Below are positions 7,186-16,164 of a stretch of 64,000 nucleotides of DNA, piece by piece. The stretch comes from Sphaerochaeta halotolerans. Its GTDB lineage: Bacteria; Spirochaetota; Spirochaetia; Sphaerochaetales; Sphaerochaetaceae. The notes beneath the pieces were generated by a model. That model was not told where the DNA came from. It worked only from the letters and a program-made list of their open reading frames with translations, and made no database searches. Each line of letters begins with the position of its first letter. The first letter of the stretch is position 1. The DNA lies in contig NZ_QUWK01000009.1 in assembly GCF_003429665.1 (NCBI RefSeq), forward strand, positions 62,001-126,000, in the 5' to 3' direction. A program made the translations under genes and the position numbers.

Positions 7186-9171
7186 ATGGATCTTTCTACA
7201 CAACAGGCGCAACAAGCGCTCTCTATTATGGTGCGATCACGCCATTTCGAGGAACAGATTGACGAATTATTCGAACGAAAAGAGATGCATGGTACCACCC
7301 ACCTGTCCATTGGACAGGAGGCCTGCCAGGCAGGGTTAGCTCTAGCTTTACAGCCAGGAGACTGGATTGTCCCCACGCATCGTTGCCATGGGCATACTCT
7401 TGCCAGGGGGACCAGCGAACGTCGTATGTTCAGTGAAATGTTCGGTTCCTCCGATGGCATTTGCAAAGGGCTCGGAGGGTCTATGCACATGACTGATGTG
7501 GAGACTTGGAATACCGGGTCCTCTGCGGTTGTCGGGAGTGGGGTCAACCTGGCAGTAGGCATAGGGTTTGCCTTGAAGATGCAGAAGAGCCAAGCGCTCA
7601 GTGTTGCCATCTTTGGGGACGGGGCATCGAGCCGGGGTGCATTACATGAAAGTATGAACCTAGCGTCGGTCTGGTCTCTCCCTGTGCTGTTTTTTTGTGA
7701 AAACAACAACTATAGCATGAGTGCAGCTGCCTCAAGAATGGTTTCCACCACCTCCATTGCCCGGCGTGCGGAGGGCTATTCCATACCGCATGCAACTGTA
7801 GATGGCAATGACATCGAGGCTGTCTACAAGGCCTGTAAACTTGCAGTGGAAACGATTCGGTCCACTTCTAAGCCATACTTCTTGGAACTCAAGACATACC
7901 GCTGTTGCGGACACTCAAAAAGTGATGCCCGTGTGTATCGTGACCACCAAGAAGAGGCCTTGTGGGCAGCAAGGGATCCTATCTTCCTGTTTACCCGTTC
8001 TCTGGTAAAAAGCGCCTTGTTCAGTGAGGAAGAAGTCTCCCATATTATTCTCGATAGCCGTAAGCGCGTGGATGACGCGCTAATCGATGCGCTCTCGGTA
8101 CGTGATCAAAGGATCAGCATGGACAAGGCAATGGAGTACCTCTTTGCAGAAGAAGATGAAGAGCTGTACAAGGGTTGTAAGACCACCAGCCGCATCAGCT
8201 ATCGGGATGCTATCAGGGAAGCACTTGATGAGGAGATGTCCCGTGACACGGCAGTCCATCTTATCGGGGAGGATATCAGCCTCTATGGGGGATGCTTCCG
8301 AGTGACGGGAGATCTCTACAAGAAACATCCACAGCAGATGCATGAGACTCCAGTCAGTGAGGAAGCGTTCACTGGACTGGCAGTAGGAGCAGCTACGTTG
8401 GGAGTTCGCCCCGTTGTGGAGATCATGTATGGGGACTTTTCCACCCTTGCAAGCGATCCAATGATAAATCATGCTGCGAAAATTCGGTTCATGAGTGCAG
8501 GACAGCTCTCCTGTCCGATGGTCTTGAGGGCTCCCATCGGAAGTGGGACGGGCCACGGTGCACAGCATACCCAGTGTCTGGAAGCTATGTTCGCAAATAT
8601 TCCAGGTCTCATCATCGTGGCTCCTTCCTGTCCAGGGGATGCCAAAGCCTTGCTCAAAAGTGCCATCAGGAGCAACAATCCAGTGCTCTATTTCGAACAC
8701 AAGCACCTCTACAATAATCTTGGTCCGGTAGGTGATGATTCCTATCTTATGCCGCTTGGAAAGGCGGTAGTCAAGAAACGAGGCCGCGATGTCACCATTG
8801 TAGCCTACAGCCATGCAGTGCAAACTTGCTTGGATGCGGCAACGGTGTTGAGCCTACAGGATGAAATCGATACAGAGGTCGTTGATCTGGCTACGCTCAA
8901 ACCCATGGATGGGAATACCATCCGTCAATCAGTACGGAAAACAGGAAGACTGTTGGTGGTGCATGACAGCCCTGAGTTCGGGGGCTATGGAGCAGAAGTT
9001 GTTTCCCAAGTGACGAGTGATCCCGAGAGCTTTGCTTCTTTGAAGGTATCTCCGATGCGCTTATGTGGGAAGGAGAGTCCAATCCCCTTTGCCCTTGAGT
9101 TGGAAAAAGAAGCGATTCCTTCCAAGGAAGATGTGGTTGCTGCTGTTCGCTCACTTTTCTCTACGCTATAG
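7186..9171 (+). CDS. 2-oxoacid (acetoin/pyruvate-type) dehydrogenase E1, alpha-beta fusion
   Basis: 661 residues joining the E1 alpha (about 1-320) and E1 beta (about 335-661) chains that are usually separate. The alpha half has the thiamine-diphosphate motif GDGASSRGALHESMN...NN at about 145-170 and the GSMHM segment. The beta half begins ISYRDAIREALDEEM with GEDISLYGGCF and RAPIGSGTGHGAQHTQ. It decarboxylates a 2-oxo acid such as pyruvate, or cleaves acetoin, and hands the acyl group to a lipoyl E2. No E2 or E3 gene lies in the window, so partners must be elsewhere. GGGGAG precedes the ATG. Substrate uncertain. Confidence 0.88.
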   Translation: MDLSTQQAQQALSIMVRSRHFEEQIDELFERKEMHGTTHLSIGQEACQAGLALALQPGDWIVPTHRCHGHTLARGTSERRMFSEMFGSSDGICKGLGGSMHMTDVETWNTGSSAVVGSGVNLAVGIGFALKMQKSQALSVAIFGDGASSRGALHESMNLASVWSLPVLFFCENNNYSMSAAASRMVSTTSIARRAEGYSIPHATVDGNDIEAVYKACKLAVETIRSTSKPYFLELKTYRCCGHSKSDARVYRDHQEEALWAARDPIFLFTRSLVKSALFSEEEVSHIILDSRKRVDDALIDALSVRDQRISMDKAMEYLFAEEDEELYKGCKTTSRISYRDAIREALDEEMSRDTAVHLIGEDISLYGGCFRVTGDLYKKHPQQMHETPVSEEAFTGLAVGAATLGVRPVVEIMYGDFSTLASDPMINHAAKIRFMSAGQLSCPMVLRAPIGSGTGHGAQHTQCLEAMFANIPGLIIVAPSCPGDAKALLKSAIRSNNPVLYFEHKHLYNNLGPVGDDSYLMPLGKAVVKKRGRDVTIVAYSHAVQTCLDAATVLSLQDEIDTEVVDLATLKPMDGNTIRQSVRKTGRLLVVHDSPEFGGYGAEVVSQVTSDPESFASLKVSPMRLCGKESPIPFALELEKEAIPSKEDVVAAVRSLFSTL

Positions 9172-9213
9172 CCTTTCCTTTTTTTTCTGATACCGCTAGA
9201 ATAGTAACCACTT

Positions 9214-9235
9214 GCGCCGCAGACTTCTGCGGCGC
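9214..9235 (+). other. Strong GC hairpin in the pheS leader
   Basis: GCGCCGCAG-ACTT-CTGCGGCGC, a perfect 9-bp stem with a 4-base loop, ending 23 bases before the pheS ATG. There is no U-tract, so it is not a classical terminator. It could stabilise the leader or act in control of pheST. A tentative -10 (TAGAAT) lies at 9197-9202. Confidence 0.55.
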
Positions 9236-9258
9236 TCATGTACAGGAGTGAGAACAGC

Positions 9259-10797
9259 ATGGAAATTGATGTAAAGAACCTGCATCCGCTGGAAGTCCGC
9301 CTACTTAGGCATGTGGCGCTGGGTGAACCCATTACCGCCGGCCGCATTGTGGACGAACTTGGCTACAAAGTGGGGCAGTGCAACCAGGCGTTCAGCTGGT
9401 TGAGCGCAAAGGGTTATCTGGTCGAGAAAAGTCGCGAAAGCCGCGTCTTGTATGAACTGACAGAATTCGGAAGGGAGCAAGCAGAGAAAGGGACTCCCAC
9501 CCAGCGTATCTTTGCATTTATCAAGGCTGAGGGGCCTCATGCACTTCCTGAGATCGCCTCAGCCTTGTCACTGGACAAGAGTGAAGTGGGCTCAGCCTTT
9601 GGCCAGCTTTCCAAAGCTCATTGTGTTCGGATGAATGATGAGAACAAAGCCCAATCCATCGCTGACGAACTCAGTGGTGAGTTCCTTCTTACTGCCAATC
9701 TTTTGCAAAAAGGTTTGAAGGGTGACCTTGATGAGTCTGCTTTGGATGCAGATGAAAAGAAGGCAATGGGCAGAATTGCAAAGAAACGCGGTGCCGCATC
9801 CTCACCCTTCAAGGTCATTGAGCGGGAAGAAATCGTCTACGAATTGACCGAAGAAGGTGCACAGGCCAAAGAAGCAGTCCTGAAAGCGAACATCACTGGA
9901 GAGGAACTTGGTTCTCTCACCCCAGAGATGCTTGCCAGCGGAAGCTGGAAAGAAGGTACGTTTAGACCCTACGGCTTGAATGCCCCCACCAGTCGCTTGA
10001 TCCCCGGCCGTCACAATCCCTACGGCAACTACCTCCAGTGGGTGAAAGACAAGCTCTGCAGTCTCGGCTTTGAGGAATTCGATGGTTCTCTCGTGGAGAA
10101 TGAGTTCTGGAATGGTGATGCTCTGTTCATGCCACAGTTTCACAGTGCCCGTGACATCCATGATGTCTACTACATAAAAGACCCGGTGCACTGCAAAGAG
10201 ATTGAAGAACCTTGGCTTAGCCAGGTTGCCAAGACCCATGAAGATGGTTGGAAGACCGGTAGCCGTGGTTGGCGCTACAAGTTTGACCATGAATTCACCC
10301 GTCGCCAAGTGCTTCGCAGCCAAGGTACGGTACTCAGTGCACGCCAGTTGCCCAAGGCGAAAATCCCGGGTAAATATTTTGGTGTTGCCCGCTGTTTCCG
10401 CTATGACCAGGTTGATGCCACCCATGGTGCTGATTTCTACCAGACCGAGGGCATCGTTCTGGGAAACGATGTAAATCTGAAGACGCTGTTGGGCTTGCTG
10501 AAAATGTTTGCCGAAGAAATTGCTGGAGCTGAGGAAGTGAAATACGTTCCTGGTTACTTCCCCTTCACTGAACCTTCAATTGAAGTGCATATCAAGCATC
10601 CTGTGTTGGGATGGTTCGAACTTGGAGGCAGTGGCATTTTCCGCCCTGAAGTTACCAAGGCACTCGGTATTGATGTGCCGGTGCTTGCATGGGGGCTCGG
10701 TATCGACCGAATGGCCTTGATGCATCTTGGACTGAATGACCTCAGGGAGCTCTTTACTCCGAACATCGAGTCGGTCCGCACGAGGAGGGGGAACTAA
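9259..10797 (+). CDS. pheS: Phenylalanyl-tRNA synthetase alpha chain, archaeal/eukaryotic type
   Basis: 512 residues, far longer than the ~340 of ordinary bacterial PheS. Residues 1-220 hold winged-helix DNA-binding-like repeats (LHPLEVRLLRHVALGEPI onward) as in archaeal and eukaryotic enzymes. The catalytic core has class II motif 2 in RCFRYDQVDATHGADFYQTE and motif 3 in WGLGIDRMAL. It charges tRNA-Phe with phenylalanine together with PheT. The ATG at 9259 has CAGGAG eleven bases upstream; an earlier in-frame ATG at 9238 lacks a site. The stop overlaps the pheT start. Spirochaetes are known to carry this archaeal-type enzyme, a case of ancient transfer. Confidence 0.95.
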   Translation: MEIDVKNLHPLEVRLLRHVALGEPITAGRIVDELGYKVGQCNQAFSWLSAKGYLVEKSRESRVLYELTEFGREQAEKGTPTQRIFAFIKAEGPHALPEIASALSLDKSEVGSAFGQLSKAHCVRMNDENKAQSIADELSGEFLLTANLLQKGLKGDLDESALDADEKKAMGRIAKKRGAASSPFKVIEREEIVYELTEEGAQAKEAVLKANITGEELGSLTPEMLASGSWKEGTFRPYGLNAPTSRLIPGRHNPYGNYLQWVKDKLCSLGFEEFDGSLVENEFWNGDALFMPQFHSARDIHDVYYIKDPVHCKEIEEPWLSQVAKTHEDGWKTGSRGWRYKFDHEFTRRQVLRSQGTVLSARQLPKAKIPGKYFGVARCFRYDQVDATHGADFYQTEGIVLGNDVNLKTLLGLLKMFAEEIAGAEEVKYVPGYFPFTEPSIEVHIKHPVLGWFELGGSGIFRPEVTKALGIDVPVLAWGLGIDRMALMHLGLNDLRELFTPNIESVRTRRGN

Positions 10798-12491
10798 TGC
10801 CAAAGATTGAAACTACCGGCAGGTTGTTCTACAACTTGCTTGGAAAAACCATAGACGATGAGCAGCTGGAGGAAGTTTTTCCAGTCGCCAAGGCTGAACT
10901 GGATGGTCATGAGGATGATCTCCTGAAGATTGAGTTGAACGACACCAACCGTCCAGACCTCTGGTCTGCAGCTGGCATTGCACGTCAGCTCAAAGCCTAC
11001 TGGGGTAAGGAAGCTCCACTCTATGATTTCTTCTCTACAGCTGAAGAAACCTTCGACAGCGAGGGAAGGGAACTTATCATAGATGCCTCAGCAAAGGAAG
11101 TGAGACCGTACTCAATTGGCTTCGCTGCAAAAGGGCACAAGGTAAGTGAGGATGAGCTGGAAGCGTTGATCCAGAGCCAGGAAAAGCTCTGTTCCAACTT
11201 CGGAAGAAAACGCAAGACGATTGCAATTGGAATCTACCGTTCCAATTTAATCACCTACCCGGTGCACTACCGCGGGGCGGACCCTGATACAACCAAATTC
11301 ATCCCGCTTGGCATGGATAGGGAACTCACCTTGAGGGAGATTTGCAGTGAGCACCCGAAGGGAAAAGAGTATGGCCCGATTGTAAGCGACAGCAAAGTAT
11401 TTCCCTATCTCCACGATGACAAGGGAGAGACACTGAGTTTCCCCCCTGTCATCAACAGCGCCCATATCGGAGCTGTTGAGGTAGGGGATGAGAACCTGTT
11501 TCTTGAACTCAGTGGAACAGACCTCCATGATCTCTTGCTAACAGCCTCCATTCTTGCCTGTGATATGTCTGACCTAGGCTATGAGATTCTTCCCGTGAAG
11601 GTCTCTTTCCCTGAGGAGACAGAGTTTGGGAGGGAAATAACGGTTCCCTACTACTTCCAGGAGCCCATTTCCTGCACGCTCAGTCAGGTTCACAAGACCC
11701 TTGGTGAGCCAATGAGTGGAGATGATGCAGTTGCAGCACTGAAGCGGATGGGCATATATGCTATCTATGATGAGGATACCATCTGGGCAACCGTCCCTGA
11801 GTGGAGAAATGACTTCCTGCATCCGGTCGACTTGGTCGAGGATATCATGATCGGCTATGGACTGGGAAACTTCCAGCCTGAAATGCCTCAGGATTTTACC
11901 GTTGGACGACTCAGCCCGGCAGAGGAACTGGGACGAAAGGTCAAGGACTTGATGGTGGGCCTTGGATTCCAGGAGATGATGTACAACTACCTTGGTTCCA
12001 AACGAGAATACGTGGACAACATGCGATTTCCTGCTGAAAAGTGCATCTTCATCTCCAATCCGATGAGTGAGAACTATGAGGTGGTACGACCCTCGGTTAT
12101 TCCTTCCCTGTTGGAGAGTGAGAGCGTCAGCGCTCATGCTCCCTTCCCGCACAAGATCTTCGAGGTGGGCAAGATCGCCTTCCTTGATGAGAAAGAGAAC
12201 AGTGGAACCACAACCAGGAATAGTCTGGGGTTCCTCGCCAGTGACAGCGTGATGGGTTACAACGAGGTTTCCTCAATTGTGAACACCCTGTTCTATTTCC
12301 TTGGCAAGGAGTATCAACTCTCAGCATTGGAAGGTGATGGTCGGTTTATCCCAGGACGTTGTGCCAGGATCATGCTTGGTGAACAAGATGTCGGGGTCTT
12401 TGGAGAAATCCATCCCGCAGTTCTGGAGAACTGGGGAAGTCAAACCCCCACCATTGCCTGTGAGGTAGACCTGGATCTGTTGATGAACTAA
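10797..12491 (+). CDS. pheT: Phenylalanyl-tRNA synthetase beta chain, archaeal/eukaryotic type
   Basis: 564 residues, against ~800 in typical bacteria; it lacks the bacterial N-terminal tRNA-binding (EMAP-like) and C-terminal anticodon-binding extensions. It opens MPKIETTGRLFYNLLGKTI with LLKIELNDTNRPDLWSAAGI at about 42-61, then B3/4 and B5 domains and a C-terminal catalytic-like core (ISNPMSENYEVVRPSVIPSL). The beta chain edits Tyr mischarging and binds tRNA. It starts at the TAATG overlap with pheS, so the two are coupled. A terminator follows. Confidence 0.95.
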   Translation: MPKIETTGRLFYNLLGKTIDDEQLEEVFPVAKAELDGHEDDLLKIELNDTNRPDLWSAAGIARQLKAYWGKEAPLYDFFSTAEETFDSEGRELIIDASAKEVRPYSIGFAAKGHKVSEDELEALIQSQEKLCSNFGRKRKTIAIGIYRSNLITYPVHYRGADPDTTKFIPLGMDRELTLREICSEHPKGKEYGPIVSDSKVFPYLHDDKGETLSFPPVINSAHIGAVEVGDENLFLELSGTDLHDLLLTASILACDMSDLGYEILPVKVSFPEETEFGREITVPYYFQEPISCTLSQVHKTLGEPMSGDDAVAALKRMGIYAIYDEDTIWATVPEWRNDFLHPVDLVEDIMIGYGLGNFQPEMPQDFTVGRLSPAEELGRKVKDLMVGLGFQEMMYNYLGSKREYVDNMRFPAEKCIFISNPMSENYEVVRPSVIPSLLESESVSAHAPFPHKIFEVGKIAFLDEKENSGTTTRNSLGFLASDSVMGYNEVSSIVNTLFYFLGKEYQLSALEGDGRFIPGRCARIMLGEQDVGVFGEIHPAVLENWGSQTPTIACEVDLDLLMN

Positions 12492-12517
12492 CAATAGTAC
12501 GAGAGATAGTAGAGAAG

Positions 12518-12558
12518 AGTGTTGCAGCCAAAGAAGCGTTGCTGCACTTTTCTTTTTT
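12518..12558 (+). terminator. Rho-independent terminator after pheT
   Basis: TGCAGC (12523-12528) pairs with GCTGCA (12541-12546), followed by CTTTTCTTTTTT. It sits in the 71-base gap between the convergent pheT and mrpD genes. Confidence 0.65.
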
Positions 12559-12562
12559 GGGG

Positions 12563-14281
12563 TTACCATGCAAACAAGGCAAGGGCTCCGAGCGCAGTGG
12601 CAAATCCGAGGAAGAGATCAGTGAACCCCCCGCGTCTTTTCTCCAATAAGTGCAGGACATACTTTCCTGGTCTACTCACGGCAAGCGCAAAAAGAACTAT
12701 GCCTGAGAGGACGGTGAGGGTAGTCTTGATGAGATTGTCCTGGGTGAAGAAGAAACTACTACCATAGGTTTGTGCTTCTTCTGAACTGATTAATCTAGTA
12801 ATGAAAAGTATCATCTGTTCACTGAACAGACCGACCGCGAGACAGGAGAGGGCGAGCAGGATGAACGCCAAGTGCGAGGAGACGGGAAAGCGGTTTTTTT
12901 CTTTGACTGCTGGAAGAACCATTGGTTGCTTGGATGGAAGAAAGATTCGTGAAAGCTTGATAAACGAAGCGACCGTTCCCACAGATGCAAGCGTGAGAAA
13001 GGTATAATGCAAGCTACCCTTGAGCGTGTAGGTAACCAAGGTTTTGCTGTAAAACCCGTTGAAGGGTGGAAGTGCGGAAATGGAAAGTGCACCGACGAGA
13101 AAACAGAGCATCGTCAATGGAACTCGCTCTCCCACGTTCCGTAACGCTTGGTTTGCTCCCCTGAACGTATAGACATTACGGTTTCCTGCCGCATCAGTAG
13201 TCTTTCCGATAGTAAGAAAGAGCAATGCTTTGAATTGTGCATGGCTGAATGCGTGGAAGAAGGATGCTGAGAGAAGCAGGGAACCTGTCATGGTGGTGAC
13301 CCCTGCATGCAAAGCCAACCCCCAGGCACTGACGATGTACCCAATCTGGCTGATGGAGTGGTAGGCAAGCAGTTGCTTTGCATCACTCTGGGAGAGTGCA
13401 AGCAGTACACCGACCAAGGCCGTTACAGCCCCGGCATAACTAATAGGGAGAGCCAGGCTTGAAGCAAATGGAGAGAGAGAAAAGATCCGAATAAGTGCAA
13501 AAAGCGGTACCTTTAAGAGCACTCCTGAAAGGAGCGCCGAAACTGCATGGGGTGCCTTCGAATGGGCATCTACCAGCCAGAGGGAGAGCGGCATCACTGC
13601 TACTCGGAGAAGGACCGGAACAATGATGAGAAGCAGGGAGAAATGCGCAACATATTGATTTCTCCCAGAGAGGGTTTCCAGTCCCATGGCAATCGCCTCA
13701 TACCTGAGCGAACCGGTAAGGTTGTACAGCCCGAAGGTTCCGAGTAGAAAGAATACCATTGCCGATGATGAGAGCATAAGATAAGAAAATGACGCATAAG
13801 CTGCATTGGCTTTCTTGCCGGTTGCGATGAGCACATAGGCGGTCACTCCCATAAGCTCCAGACAAACAAAGAGGTTGAAGAGGTCTGCTGCCATGCCGAT
13901 GGCTGCTATCGAGGCATTCTGGATGAGCAGCAATGCGGTAAAATAGCTGTGCCCCGGACCCTCATTACGGGAAAAAATCCAAGCAGGGAGGGTAATCGCC
14001 GCTGCAAGGAGGATCAAGAGCAAGCTCATGCCATCGAAGCGGTAGATGATGCCGATATGCTGTGCATATCCACCTATGGTTGTCTCAATATACCCTTGGT
14101 TCTGTACGATGGGGTAGAGCCTGAGAACCAGAAGAAGTGGGAGAACCAGTCCAATGAGTATTCCCAGGTATTCTGCAATTCTCTTGATGCTCGTAGGGCA
14201 GAAGCTCTTGATGAAAAGAATACCTGCTGCCGAGAGAAGCGGGAGATAGACTGGGCTGAGGAAGAGGCTTTCACTGCTCAC
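12563..14281 (-). CDS. mrpD: Mrp/Mbh antiporter large subunit, MrpD (NuoN/NuoL-like)
   Basis: 572 residues with about 14 membrane segments, proton-translocating NuoL/M/N family. RFDGMSLLLILLAAAI and the conserved Glu/Lys region FNLFVCLELMGVTAYVLIA (about 120-140) are typical of MrpD/MbhH. It carries out cation/proton exchange in the membrane as part of the Mrp complex. The GTG start at 14281 overlaps the mrpC stop and has GAGG seven bases upstream; alternative TTG (14308) and GTG (14296) starts lie deeper in mrpC. It is the only large NuoL-like subunit of the operon: no MrpA NuoL domain is encoded. Confidence 0.9.
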   Translation of the reverse strand: MSSESLFLSPVYLPLLSAAGILFIKSFCPTSIKRIAEYLGILIGLVLPLLLVLRLYPIVQNQGYIETTIGGYAQHIGIIYRFDGMSLLLILLAAAITLPAWIFSRNEGPGHSYFTALLLIQNASIAAIGMAADLFNLFVCLELMGVTAYVLIATGKKANAAYASFSYLMLSSSAMVFFLLGTFGLYNLTGSLRYEAIAMGLETLSGRNQYVAHFSLLLIIVPVLLRVAVMPLSLWLVDAHSKAPHAVSALLSGVLLKVPLFALIRIFSLSPFASSLALPISYAGAVTALVGVLLALSQSDAKQLLAYHSISQIGYIVSAWGLALHAGVTTMTGSLLLSASFFHAFSHAQFKALLFLTIGKTTDAAGNRNVYTFRGANQALRNVGERVPLTMLCFLVGALSISALPPFNGFYSKTLVTYTLKGSLHYTFLTLASVGTVASFIKLSRIFLPSKQPMVLPAVKEKNRFPVSSHLAFILLALSCLAVGLFSEQMILFITRLISSEEAQTYGSSFFFTQDNLIKTTLTVLSGIVLFALAVSRPGKYVLHLLEKRRGGFTDLFLGFATALGALALFAW

Positions 14282-14615
14282 TATGCAACCTCGCACTGAT
14301 GGTGTCAATTTCCAAGGATCCGGTAGCCTTGTACAACCGTACGGCCAAAGCTAAAGCAAGAGCAGTCACACATACCCCAATAACTATGGCGGTCAGCATC
14401 AGGGCCTGGGGAACTGGGTCTACTATATTGGTTACCCCCTCCCCGAGAATGGGAGCCTGCTCTCCGATCCTGCTTCCTTCCAGGATGTAGAGTAGTACTA
14501 TGGCACTGTTCAGAAGATTGAGTCCAAATACCTTCTTGATGATATTCTTTGCCCCTACGATGGCGCTGAACCCAACCAAGGCAAGCAGGAAAATCAGAAT
14601 GCGTTCAATGACCAT
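14271..14615 (-). CDS. mrpC: Mrp antiporter subunit C (NuoK-like)
   Basis: 114 residues with three predicted membrane helices and the MrpC/NuoK pattern: VFGLNLLNSAIVLLYILEGS and DPVPQALMLTAIVIGVCVTA, the latter being the most conserved stretch of MrpC. Small membrane subunit of the Na+(or K+)/H+ antiporter. Overlaps mrpB at its start (14605-14615) and mrpD at its end. Equivalent to MbhG of the Mbh complex. Confidence 0.92.
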   Translation of the reverse strand: MVIERILIFLLALVGFSAIVGAKNIIKKVFGLNLLNSAIVLLYILEGSRIGEQAPILGEGVTNIVDPVPQALMLTAIVIGVCVTALALALAVRLYKATGSLEIDTISARLHSEQ

Positions 14616-15339
14616 GGCGACCTCCCATCATGGCAATGCACATGACTGCAATGCTTGTTCCCACCTTCAACCCGATGATGATATTCAAGAGGATGATGAA
14701 GTTTACAGAGAGGGAGGAGCCACTCTTGATCGGGTTACCGAAGAAGCCACGCTCGAAGAAAACCCCGCTGGTCGCTACAATAATCAAGACAAGGAAAGAA
14801 AGGGTTTCTATCCTTCCCAATACAGTGGTATTGGTAAGCTTGCTCTGTGTCTCGGTACCGAGTGCTAGGAATACGATGGCTGAGGCAACAATAACCCCGC
14901 CTTGGAATCCTCCACCTGGGGAGATATGGCCATACAGCATGACGTAGAATCCAAAGAGCAATACGACCGGGCCAAGCTTTGAGGCAACTACCTCCAGGAG
15001 GTGGGTTCTCTGGGCATTGGTTGCCCGCTTCTCAGGGGCAAGAGAGAAGCTTACCGCTTCCTCTTCTTCGCTCTCCCTTCCAAGGTTGATCAGGATTCCC
15101 ATCGTACCGGTAATGGAGACCAAGAGAACCAAAGTCTCTCCTAGCGTATCCATTGCTCGATAGCCCAGATAGATGGAGCTGACAGTGTTCACGGCTCCAG
15201 TGTCGGAGAGAGCATTTTCATAGAGATAGTCCCTCGATGCCACCGGCCAGGGGTGGGATGAGAGGATGACTGGAAGCATTGCCAGTGTTACAACAAGGAG
15301 AATGAAGATGACTTTGAAGATGAACCATGTGCGTTTCAC
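14605..15339 (-). CDS. mrpB: Fused MbhE-like + MrpB subunit of Mrp/Mbh-type antiporter
   Basis: 244 residues. The N-terminal ~100 residues match MbhE, the last piece of the MrpA C terminus (SSIYLGYRAMDTLGETLVLL). The C-terminal ~140 match MrpB (GPVVLLFGFYVMLYGHISPG then GGFQGG, RGFFGNPIKSGSSLSVN). About six membrane helices. The two parts are separate genes (MbhE, MbhF) in Thermococcales and the first is part of MrpA in bacilli, so this is a rearranged fusion. The GTG start has GGAG upstream and shares a base with the preceding TAG. Confidence 0.87.
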   Translation of the reverse strand: MKRTWFIFKVIFILLVVTLAMLPVILSSHPWPVASRDYLYENALSDTGAVNTVSSIYLGYRAMDTLGETLVLLVSITGTMGILINLGRESEEEEAVSFSLAPEKRATNAQRTHLLEVVASKLGPVVLLFGFYVMLYGHISPGGGFQGGVIVASAIVFLALGTETQSKLTNTTVLGRIETLSFLVLIIVATSGVFFERGFFGNPIKSGSSLSVNFIILLNIIIGLKVGTSIAVMCIAMMGGRHGH

Positions 15340-15572
15340 TAATCCTTACTCCTTCTTCGAGTATGACGAATAGCCCAGACAAAGATGATGGTGGATATTC
15401 CCGCTCCCACTGCAGCTTCTGTAATGGCAACGTCCGGAGCCTTGAGCATGGTGAACATCAAGGCACTAAGCATGCTCAGTGCAGAGAGGGCAATCACTGA
15501 ATGCAACAAGTCCTTGGAAAGCAGTGCAAAGCTACCAAGGGAGAGGATTAGAAAGAGCAGCAAGATGGTCAT
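15339..15572 (-). CDS. MbhD-like antiporter subunit (DUF4040; detached MrpA C-terminal part)
   Basis: 77 residues, two to three membrane helices. DLLHSVIALSALSMLSALMF and APDVAITEAAVGAGISTIIF are the DUF4040/MbhD signature, normally found in the C-terminal third of MrpA. Standing alone it corresponds to MbhD. Translationally coupled to mrpG upstream by a four-base overlap and to the MbhE-MrpB fusion downstream. Confidence 0.88.
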   Translation of the reverse strand: MTILLLFLILSLGSFALLSKDLLHSVIALSALSMLSALMFTMLKAPDVAITEAAVGAGISTIIFVWAIRHTRRRSKD

Positions 15573-15898
15573 AGGCTTTTATCCTCCCGCTTCATTGATG
15601 AGCGCTGTGTAGTGGCATCCTCACTCTCCCAGATGAACTTAGCTACAATTGAGGACCCTGTGGGAGCAGATATGAGAAAGAATACCAAAATAATGAAGAC
15701 CCTTGCTCCTATAGCAGCGGAAGGGGCGAGCAAGAGCAGTGCTATCAGATAGGAGAAAACCGCCGTGGTACCGCACAGGGAACCAGCATGGAGGCGAGAG
15801 TAGGGGTCGCGGAAGCGGAACAGCCCAATCATGCCAAAAAGGCCAAAGAAGGTTCCAACCAGAAACGCTATGAGTGCCAGGATTTCTCGTATAATCAT
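15569..15898 (-). CDS. mrpG: Mrp antiporter subunit G
   Basis: 109 residues, three membrane helices. FGLFGMIGLFRFRDPYSRLH is the diagnostic MrpG/PhaG sequence (residues ~18-37), with AGSLCGTTAVFSYL after it. Small structural subunit of the antiporter. Its ATG touches the end of mrpF; its stop overlaps the next start. Confidence 0.93.
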   Translation of the reverse strand: MIIREILALIAFLVGTFFGLFGMIGLFRFRDPYSRLHAGSLCGTTAVFSYLIALLLLAPSAAIGARVFIILVFFLISAPTGSSIVAKFIWESEDATTQRSSMKREDKSL

Positions 15899-16164
15899 CA
15901 GTTCTCCTTCCGGTCTTTGAGGAACCGGGTGATTGCAAGGAATCCAAGGAAGCCAAAGATGTCATAGACCAAGGCTACATCCAGATACAGCGCACGTCCC
16001 ACCTTGATGCCCCAGAGTACCAACAGGGCCAGGGAGACCGCGCTCAGTACATTCAAGGCAACCAATCGGTCGCTTGCTGTAGGGCCGAGCAGTAGCCTCA
16101 GCAACGTGCCAACGGCAAAGAGCATAAGCATCACAAGCATTGCTTGGAGGATGAAGTCAGTCAT
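15898..16164 (-). CDS. mrpF: Mrp antiporter subunit F
   Basis: 88 residues, three membrane helices, with RLLLGPTASDRLVALNVLSA and YLDVALVYDIFGFLGFLAIT, the MrpF/PhaF hallmarks. Overlaps mrpE upstream by four bases and mrpG downstream by one. Confidence 0.93.
   Translation of the reverse strand: MTDFILQAMLVMLMLFAVGTLLRLLLGPTASDRLVALNVLSAVSLALLVLWGIKVGRALYLDVALVYDIFGFLGFLAITRFLKDRKEN

Noticed and set aside
6403-7215. 270-codon minus-strand frame opposite the flavin reductase
   Set aside because: It mirrors the plus-strand gene, which has a clear family, promoter and ribosome-binding site.
8080-8823. 247-codon minus-strand frame inside the E1 gene
   Set aside because: Shadow of the well-supported E1 beta half; no recognisable domain.
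9301-9540. Minus-strand frame in pheS
   Set aside because: Shadow; pheS N-terminal domain is expected in the archaeal-type enzyme.
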